Assembly (NCBI RefSeq): GCF_024199945.1
Contig: NZ_JANADP010000001.1
Coordinates: 8,823,001-8,887,000 of the forward strand
DNA: 64,000 nt
Direction: 5' to 3'
Origin: Bradyrhizobium sp. CCGUVB4N
GTDB lineage: Bacteria > Pseudomonadota > Alphaproteobacteria > Rhizobiales > Xanthobacteraceae
Part shown: piece by piece, positions 58,740 to 64,000 of the stretch
Position numbering within the stretch: position 1 is the first letter of the stretch
Layout of the letters: each line of letters begins with the position of its first letter
The notes under the pieces: model-generated
Database searches by the model: none
Told to the model about the DNA's origin: nothing
The model's input: only the letters and a program-made list of their open reading frames with translations
Translations under genes and position numbers: made by a program

Positions 58740-60122
58740 ATGCACGCCCCCGTTCACCCCAAGGTCGGCAGCCGCCAGGTCTTCGCCATAGCAGGCCCAG
58801 CGATGGTCGCGAACCTGACGACGCCGCTGATCGGCGTGGTCTCGACCACCGCGATCGGCCGGCTCGACGATGCCGCGCTGCTCGGCGGCGTCGCGATGGC
58901 CTCCGTCATCTTCGACTGCCTGTTCTGGCTGTTCGGCTTCCTGCGCATGAGCACGCTCGCCTTCACCGCGCAGGCGCTCGGCGCGGGCGAGACGCGCGAG
59001 CAGACCGTGATCCTGGTGCGCGGCTTCATCGTCGCCGGCCTGATCGGCGGCGCACTGATCGCGCTGCAATTGCCGCTGGCCGGTGCGCTGTTCGATTTGA
59101 TGGGCGGCAGCGCGGGCGTGACGCACGCGGCAAAGACCTATTTCATGATCCGGATCTGGTCGTCGCCGTTCGCGTTCGCCAACTACGTCATTCTCGGCTG
59201 GCTGGTCGGACAGGCTCGCGCCAATCCGGCGCTGCTGCTGCAGGTCGTCATCAACCTCATCAACATGGCCGCGACGATCCTGCTGGTGCTGGTCTACGAC
59301 ACCGGCATTGCCGGTGCGGCGATCGCCGCGCTGCTGTCGGAGGGCATCGGCTTCGTGCTTGGCGTCATCGTCTGCCGGCGCCATGCCGATGGGGGCTTTG
59401 CCGTTCCCACCGCAACGCTGTTCGATCGTGCCAAGCTGATGCGGCTGCTGGCCGTCAATTCCGACATCATGATCCGCACCGCGGCGCTGATCACCGTGTT
59501 CCTGTTCTTCACAGCCAAGGGCGCCCGCGCCGGCGACGTCACGCTGGCGGCGAACTCCGTGCTCAACAATTTCCTGCTGGTCAGCGCCTTCTTCCTCGAC
59601 GGTCTCGCCAACGCCGCCCAGCAGCTTTGCGGCCGCACCTTTGGCGCCCGCGATGCCAAGGGATTTGCGGATTCGACGCGGCTGGTGCTGCTGTGGGGCC
59701 TCGGCTTCGCGATCGTCGTCGCGGTGCTGTTCGCGCTGTTCGGGCCGAACCTGATCAACTTCATGACGGCAAGCGAGGATGTTCGCCGCGCCGCGCGCGA
59801 GTTCCTCCCGTTCATCGTGCTGGCGCCGGTCCCCGGCGTGTTCGCCTTCGGTTTCGATGGCATCTATGTCGGTGCCACCTGGGCGCGCGAGATGCGCAAC
59901 CTGATGCTGGCCTCGCTCGCGATCTTCTTCGCCATCTGGCTGGCGCTGCAGTCGTTCGGAAACACCGGGCTGTGGTGCGCGCTGATTGCGTTTTACGTGG
60001 CACGCGGCGGATTGCAGGGGGCGCGGTATCCGGCGCTGTATCGGGCGACGTTCCTTTCTTCTCCTTCTCCCCGCTTGCGGGGAGAAGGTCGGGATGAGGG
60101 GGAGTCTCCGCAAGGACGGTGA
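58740..60122 (+). CDS. MATE family efflux transporter (DinF-like)
   Basis: 460 residues, twelve membrane helices. Start HPKVGSRQVFAIAGPAMVAN then LTTPLIGVVSTTAIGRLDDA is the MATE helix-1 signature; the second half begins NSDIMIRTAALITVFLFFTA. It exports drugs or metabolites using a Na+ or H+ gradient. The last ~20 residues (LSSPSPRLRGEGRDEGESPQ) are encoded by the left end of a palindromic repeat, so the natural C-terminus has probably been replaced or extended. Confidence 0.92.
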   Translation: MHAPVHPKVGSRQVFAIAGPAMVANLTTPLIGVVSTTAIGRLDDAALLGGVAMASVIFDCLFWLFGFLRMSTLAFTAQALGAGETREQTVILVRGFIVAGLIGGALIALQLPLAGALFDLMGGSAGVTHAAKTYFMIRIWSSPFAFANYVILGWLVGQARANPALLLQVVINLINMAATILLVLVYDTGIAGAAIAALLSEGIGFVLGVIVCRRHADGGFAVPTATLFDRAKLMRLLAVNSDIMIRTAALITVFLFFTAKGARAGDVTLAANSVLNNFLLVSAFFLDGLANAAQQLCGRTFGARDAKGFADSTRLVLLWGLGFAIVVAVLFALFGPNLINFMTASEDVRRAAREFLPFIVLAPVPGVFAFGFDGIYVGATWAREMRNLMLASLAIFFAIWLALQSFGNTGLWCALIAFYVARGGLQGARYPALYRATFLSSPSPRLRGEGRDEGESPQGR

Positions 60123-60203
60123 GAACGGGATTCGCGGAGAGTCCCCCTCACCCGGAATTTGCTCACGCAAATTCCGGCCTCTCCCCGCACGCGGGGAGAG
60201 GCG
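60061..60203. repeat. GC-rich palindromic element overlapping the MATE 3' end
   Basis: Four nested hairpins: CCTTCTCCCCGC-TT-GCGGGGAGAAGG (60063-60088); a wide stem GAGGGGGAGTCTCCGC (60096) with GCGGAGAGTCCCCCTC (60134); CCGGAATTTGC-TCAC-GCAAATTCCGG (60152-60177); and GCCTCTCCCCGC-AC-GCGGGGAGAGGC (60177-60202). It ends 6 bp before the convergent pyrD stop codon. Same general class as the copy at 44541. Confidence 0.75.
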
Positions 60204-60208
60204 AAGAA

Positions 60209-61306
60209 CTACATCCCCGGCCAGTCTTCCGCCGTCAGCGTCGCCGCATCGGCACCGACGATCTCGGACAGCGAATCGCGCCCCGTGCGCAACAGGGTCG
60301 AGGTGAGGTCGCGCTTGATCTCGTCGACGAGGCCGAGGCCCTTGTAGACCAGCGACGAATAAAGCTGGATCAGGCTCGCGCCGGCGCGGATCTTTGTCAG
60401 CGCCGCACCGCCGGAGTCGACGCCGCCGACGCCGATCAGCGGGAAGGCGCCCTCGACGCGGACATAGGTCTCCGCGACCATGCGCGTCGACAGGCGGAAC
60501 AGCGGCCGGCCCGACAGGCCGCCCTGCTCCTTCGACCGCATTTCCTCGCGCAGCGTGCTCGGCCGCGCAATCGTCGTGTTCGACACGATCATGCCGTCGA
60601 CCTTGCGCGAGCGCGCGACCTGCACGACGTCGTCGAGCTGGGCGAGACTGAGATCAGGCGCGATCTTCAGCAGCACCGGCGTATCGCCGGCCTTCTGCCT
60701 GACACGCTCGCGCGCATCGATGACGCGTCCAAGCAGATCGTCGAGCAGCGCGCCTTCCTGGAGATTGCGCAGGCCCGGCGTGTTCGGCGAGGAAACGTTC
60801 ACAGTGAAATAGCTCGCGACCGGCGCAAAGGTCTCGATCAGCTTGACGTAGTCGGCGACGCGATCCGGCGAATCCTTGTTGGCACCGACATTGACGCCGA
60901 CGATGCCGCCGTTCGCCGCGCGCGCAGCGAGCCGGCGCAGCGCGACCTCGGCGCCGTCATTGTTGAAACCCATGCGGTTGATGACGGCTTCGTCACGCTC
61001 CAGCCGAAACAGCCGCGGCCGCGGATTGCCTCCCTGCGGCTTCGGCGTCACCGAGCCGATCTCGACGAAGCCGAAGCCGAGCCGCAGCAATGCATCGGGC
61101 ACTTCCGCGCTCTTGTCGAAGCCTGCGGCCATGCCGATCGGGTTGGGAAAGTTGAGCCCGAACGCGCGCACCGCGAGTTTTGGATCGTCGTTGCGCGGCT
61201 TCACCGGCGGCAGAAAGCGCAGGCCCTGGATCGCCAGGCGGTGCGCATCTTCCGGATCGAGCCAGCGCAACACCGGCAGCGAGAAAGCATCGAAAGCGCG
61301 GATCAC
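60209..61306 (-). CDS. pyrD: Dihydroorotate dehydrogenase (quinone), class 2
   Basis: 365 residues from GTG 61306. Membrane-associated flavoenzyme of pyrimidine synthesis. Class 2 features: the N-terminal helix region (LPVLRWLDPEDAHRLAIQG) for quinone access, FMN-binding loops (GMAAGFDKSAEVPDALLRLG, IGVGGVDSGGAALTKIRAGA) and the catalytic serine in NVSSPNTPGLRNLQ. It overlaps DUF952 by 4 bp (GTGA). Confidence 0.97.
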   Translation of the reverse strand: MIRAFDAFSLPVLRWLDPEDAHRLAIQGLRFLPPVKPRNDDPKLAVRAFGLNFPNPIGMAAGFDKSAEVPDALLRLGFGFVEIGSVTPKPQGGNPRPRLFRLERDEAVINRMGFNNDGAEVALRRLAARAANGGIVGVNVGANKDSPDRVADYVKLIETFAPVASYFTVNVSSPNTPGLRNLQEGALLDDLLGRVIDARERVRQKAGDTPVLLKIAPDLSLAQLDDVVQVARSRKVDGMIVSNTTIARPSTLREEMRSKEQGGLSGRPLFRLSTRMVAETYVRVEGAFPLIGVGGVDSGGAALTKIRAGASLIQLYSSLVYKGLGLVDEIKRDLTSTLLRTGRDSLSEIVGADAATLTAEDWPGM

Positions 61307-61647
61307 GGGGCGAGCTCCGGGGTATCGTGGCCGCCATCGGAGCGCATGTTGAGATTGATCACCGAGAGCACCGCGCCGAGATCGAGTTCCCCATAGAGAT
61401 GCGGAAACAGCTCGTCGTTGCGCGAACGCTCCCAGCGCAATTCGGCTCCGAGCGCGTCGCCGTCGACCTCGACCAGGAACAGCGCGCGCTGGCCGAAATA
61501 ATGCTTGCGCAAGGTCTCCGGAACCTGGGCGGCGGTCGAGAAGTGGATGAATCCATCGCGCGCGTCATCCGCGCTGCCGCTGTACACGCCGTGCCGTTCC
61601 GCCTCGCGCCAGGCCGAGGCCGGACAGATTTTGTAGATCTTGACCAC
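61303..61647 (-). CDS. DUF952 family protein
   Basis: 114 residues from GTG 61647. The family pattern is visible: VYKI-like start (MVKIYKICPASAWREAERHG), SGSADDARDGFIHFSTAAQV, and LRWERSRNDELFPHLYGELD. DUF952 proteins are small single-domain proteins with an ADP-ribosyltransferase-like fold and no defined role. Translationally coupled to pyrD and first of that pair; the pairing with pyrD is a common alphaproteobacterial arrangement as I recall. Confidence 0.9.
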   Translation of the reverse strand: MVKIYKICPASAWREAERHGVYSGSADDARDGFIHFSTAAQVPETLRKHYFGQRALFLVEVDGDALGAELRWERSRNDELFPHLYGELDLGAVLSVINLNMRSDGGHDTPELAP

Positions 61648-61804
61648 CGCTACCGGAGCCCTGTTTGCCGCTGAGCCGCTTGTCGAGTCAGCCCATTGAG
61701 TCTTTTGGGTTTTTTCGTCTCTTGCGGGTGTTAAAACCCGGCGCGACCGTAAAGGCCGCCTTCCCTGAACTCAAGAGTTTGCCGCCACCCCTTGCGCGAA
61801 AAAC

Positions 61805-61835
61805 GGAAAACCGGTTGATTTGAGGACAGTTTTCC
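61805..61835. promoter_or_regulatory. Possible operator upstream of the S24-like regulator
   Basis: A perfect inverted repeat GGAAAAC-N17-GTTTTCC ending 25 bp before the regulator start. Size and position suit a dimeric autoregulator, but seven matching bases per arm are weak evidence. Confidence 0.3.
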
Positions 61836-61860
61836 TGAGTTGCGACGGGCTGGACCTTCT

Positions 61861-62514
61861 ATGGTCAAACAGGCCAAAGCGCAGAGGATGCTGACCCACG
61901 ACCAGATCTGGGGCGCGCTGGATCGCCTGGCCGCGCGCGCCGGGCTGTCGTCGTCCGGCCTTGCCAAGCGGGCCGGGCTCGACCCCACCACCTTCAACAA
62001 GTCCAAGCGCGTCACCTCCGACGGCCGCGAGCGCTGGCCCTCGACCGAATCGATCGCGAAGGCACTGGCGGCCGCGGAGTCCACGATCGACATTTTCGCC
62101 AGGCTGATCGGCGACGATTCCGGCGACGGCCGCACCGTGCCGCTGCTTGGCATCACGCAGGCCGGCGCGAACGGCGCGTTCGACGAATCCGGCTTTCCAT
62201 CCGGCAAGGGCTGGAGCGAGATCGCATTGCCGGCCGCCGAGGACAGCCACGCCTTCGCGCTGGAGATTTCCGGCGATGCGCTCACGCCCGCCTATCGCGA
62301 CGGCGATGTCATCCTGGTCTCGCCCGGCGCACCGATCCGCAAGGGCGATCGCGTGGTGGTGAAGACGAAGGCGGGCGAATTGATGCTCGCGACGCTGAAG
62401 CGCCGCACGGCGAAGGGGCTGGACTTGCAGCCACTCGATGCAACGCAAGACGAGCACGCGATGGCGGCGGGTGATGTTGCCTGGATCGCAAGGATTGTTT
62501 GGGCGAGCCAGTGA
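61861..62514 (+). CDS. Helix-turn-helix regulator with a degenerate S24 (LexA/CI-like) domain
   Basis: 217 residues from ATG 61861 (ATG 61888 alternative). The N-terminal helix-turn-helix is LAARAGLSSSGLAKRAGLDP then TTFNKSKRVTSDGRERWPST. The C-terminal S24 domain (~115-210) has EISGDALTPAYRDGDVILVS and GDRVVVKTKAGELMLATLKR. In cleavable members the nucleophile is the Ser of a GDSM motif; here that position is Ala (GDALTP), so self-cleavage is not expected. It is probably a fixed, ligand-controlled repressor. Divergent from DUF952-pyrD. Confidence 0.85.
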   Translation: MVKQAKAQRMLTHDQIWGALDRLAARAGLSSSGLAKRAGLDPTTFNKSKRVTSDGRERWPSTESIAKALAAAESTIDIFARLIGDDSGDGRTVPLLGITQAGANGAFDESGFPSGKGWSEIALPAAEDSHAFALEISGDALTPAYRDGDVILVSPGAPIRKGDRVVVKTKAGELMLATLKRRTAKGLDLQPLDATQDEHAMAAGDVAWIARIVWASQ

Positions 62515-62544
62515 GGGGCGTTGAGCGGCCGCCACACCACCGGT

Positions 62545-62677
62545 GTCGTCCCGGCGAAGGCCGGGACCCATAACCACAGGGAGAGGTTTGGCGGAAGGTC
62601 GCAGTTGTACTTCGGTACGACGACCGCGACTCCTCGAGCGATCACGCGGTATGGGTCCCGGCCTTCGCCGGGACGAC
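62545..62677. repeat. 26-bp perfect inverted-repeat element, copy B
   Basis: Arms at 62545-62570 and 62652-62677 are exact reverse complements; each arm folds as CCCGGC-GAAG-GCCGGG. The 81-bp centre includes GTAC-TTCG-GTAC and GTCGC / GCGAC pairs. Lies between the S24-like regulator and the convergent lysS 3' end. Related to copy A at 46588. Confidence 0.8.
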
Positions 62678-62708
62678 AGTGGTGGGTGGGGCTAGAACAA
62701 CCCGCCCC

Positions 62709-64000
62709 TCACGCACTCCTTGCCAGCGCGCCGTCGATCATGTTGACCGCGTTCTGCACGCCGTACACCGCCACGAACGAGCCGAAGCGCGGGCCCTTCT
62801 CCTGGCCGAGCAGCACCTGATAGAGCATGTTGAACCAGTCGAGCGTCACGCCCGGACGGCCGTCCTTGCCCTTCTTGACCTGGTCGAGGAACGGCTCGCG
62901 GCGGCCGATCTCGTAGACGACGTTCTGGATGTCTTCGGCCGACGCGTCCGCCGGAAGCTGCGACAGCGCTTCGCGCAAATCCTGCAGCGCGGCGCGCTCC
63001 GTATCTGTCGGCACACGGAACTGCTTCGTCGGCGCGACGAAATCGCGATAATAATTGATGGCGTAGCCGACCATCGCATCCAGCTTCGGATGCGTCTGCG
63101 GGCTCACGCCGGGACGATAGCGGCCGATGAAACCCCACAGCGTCTCGGCGTTTTCCGCGTTCGACGACGACACCAGCGTCAGCAGAAGCTGGAACGTGAC
63201 GGGCATATCGCCCTGCGGCGGGCGGCCATGATGGATGTGCCAGACCGGATTGCCGAGCTGCTGCTTGCCATCCTGCTTCGCGAAGCCATCAGTGAATTGC
63301 TGATAGTCGTCGACCTGGCGCGGGATGACGTCGAAAAACAGCCGCTTCGCCGCCTTCGGCTCGCGGTACATGAACAACGACAGCGATTCCGGCGAGGCGT
63401 AGCGCAGCCATTCGTCGATGGTCAGGCCGTTGCCCTTCGACTTCGAGATCTTCTGGCCCTTCTCGTCGAGGAAGAGCTCGTAGTTGAAACCTTCGGGCGG
63501 CGTGCCGCCGAGCGCCCTGGCGATGGCGCCGGAGAGCTTCACGGAATCGATCAGGTCCTTGCCCGCCATTTCGTAGTCGACGCCGAGCGCGACCCAGCGC
63601 ATCGCCCAGTCGGCCTTCCACTGACACTTGACGTTGCCGCCGGTGACGGGCGTCTCAACCTCTTCGTTGGTATCGGGATCGACATAGGTCACCGTGCCGG
63701 CGGGGACGTCGCGGCGGATCATCGGCACCTGCAGCACGACACCCGTGGTCTTGCTGATCGGGAGGAACGGCGAATAGGTGGCGCGGCGATCCGGGCCGAG
63801 CGTCGGCAGGATGATCTCCATCACCTTGTCGTAGGCCGCGAGCATCTTGAGCAGCGTCGCATCGAAGCGGCCGGACTTGTAATAGACGGTCGAGCTCGCG
63901 AACTCGTAGTCGAAGCCGAAATGATCCAGGAACGCGCGCAGGCGCGCGTTGTTGGCGTCACCGAACGAGGGATGCTCGTTCGAGAACGGGTCGGGCACCG
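62709..64000 (-). CDS. lysS: Lysyl-tRNA synthetase, class I (5' part beyond the window)
   Basis: About 430 C-terminal residues are in the window; the N-terminus with the HIGH motif lies to the right of it. The class I signature KISKSKGNGLTIDEWL is visible (the KMSKS loop), together with FNYELFLDEKGQ before it, CQWKADWAMRWVALGVDYEM upstream and the helical anticodon-binding C-terminus. This archaeal-type LysRS is the rule in alphaproteobacteria. It charges tRNA-Lys. Convergent with the S24-like regulator; a 130-bp palindromic repeat separates them. Confidence 0.95.
   Translation of the reverse strand, partial: VPDPFSNEHPSFGDANNARLRAFLDHFGFDYEFASSTVYYKSGRFDATLLKMLAAYDKVMEIILPTLGPDRRATYSPFLPISKTTGVVLQVPMIRRDVPAGTVTYVDPDTNEEVETPVTGGNVKCQWKADWAMRWVALGVDYEMAGKDLIDSVKLSGAIARALGGTPPEGFNYELFLDEKGQKISKSKGNGLTIDEWLRYASPESLSLFMYREPKAAKRLFFDVIPRQVDDYQQFTDGFAKQDGKQQLGNPVWHIHHGRPPQGDMPVTFQLLLTLVSSSNAENAETLWGFIGRYRPGVSPQTHPKLDAMVGYAINYYRDFVAPTKQFRVPTDTERAALQDLREALSQLPADASAEDIQNVVYEIGRREPFLDQVKKGKDGRPGVTLDWFNMLYQVLLGQEKGPRFGSFVAVYGVQNAVNMIDGALARSA

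Overview
The window looks like chromosomal DNA of a Bradyrhizobium-type alphaproteobacterium (Rhizobiales/Hyphomicrobiales). The evidence is high GC with strong third-position bias, an F0 ATP synthase operon (atpI-B-E-F'-F) with no F1 genes beside it, the ctaC-ctaD-ctaB-coxF-ctaG-ctaE oxidase cluster, plant-type GshA, class I lysyl-tRNA synthetase, a thrC / M16 peptidase / acetyltransferase operon, and several families of intergenic palindromic repeats of the kind scattered through Bradyrhizobium genomes. I saw no phage, transposase, rRNA, tRNA or CRISPR array.

Layout. 1-7.9 kb: a partial Tat-exported alpha/beta hydrolase and an Ohr peroxidase, divergent from a large winged-helix/ATPase/TPR regulator; a LuxR-type response regulator; an MHS-type MFS symporter; YjbQ; a small exported protein. 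8.2-11 kb: the F0 operon, with a recognisable promoter and a strong terminator. 11.2-15.3 kb: an exported protein, then acetyltransferase, M16 peptidase and threonine synthase in an overlapping operon. 15.4-17.9 kb: a possible small RNA and a divergent NarL-type two-component pair. 18.3-25 kb: SURF1, DUF983 and the aa3 cytochrome oxidase cluster, including a 54-codon coxF-like gene. 25.4-33.8 kb: IalB-like protein, TldD, a signal peptidase, small enzymes, a PAN-domain secreted protein, GshA, and a MarR/GST divergent pair with a clear double operator. 34-40.6 kb: a fatty acid beta-oxidation operon (acyl-CoA dehydrogenase, thiolase, FadB-like) divergent from a PadR regulator with a 34-bp palindromic operator between them. 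41-44.5 kb: a PodJ-like polar organiser with Sel1 repeats. 44.8-49.4 kb: TauE/TIGR02186, an MBL hydrolase, and an EamA exporter divergent from LysR. 49.6-58.2 kb: the four genes of the ligase-associated DNA repair cluster (PdeM phosphoesterase, DEXH helicase, MBL exonuclease, ATP-dependent ligase), split by an orphan ABC binding protein and a TPR methyltransferase. 58.3-64 kb: small membrane protein, MATE exporter, PyrD, DUF952, an S24-like regulator, and the 3' part of lysS.

The most striking observation is a family of GC-rich palindromic elements. They sit between genes at about 44.5, 49.4, 58.2 and 60.1 kb. One copy lies in frame inside the DNA ligase gene, adding about 76 residues near the N-terminus without breaking the frame, and another supplies the last ~20 residues of the MATE exporter. 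This resembles in-gene palindromic elements known from Rickettsia. A second family, a 26-bp perfect inverted repeat pair with a divergent centre, occurs at 46.6 and 62.5 kb and shows a compensatory base change.
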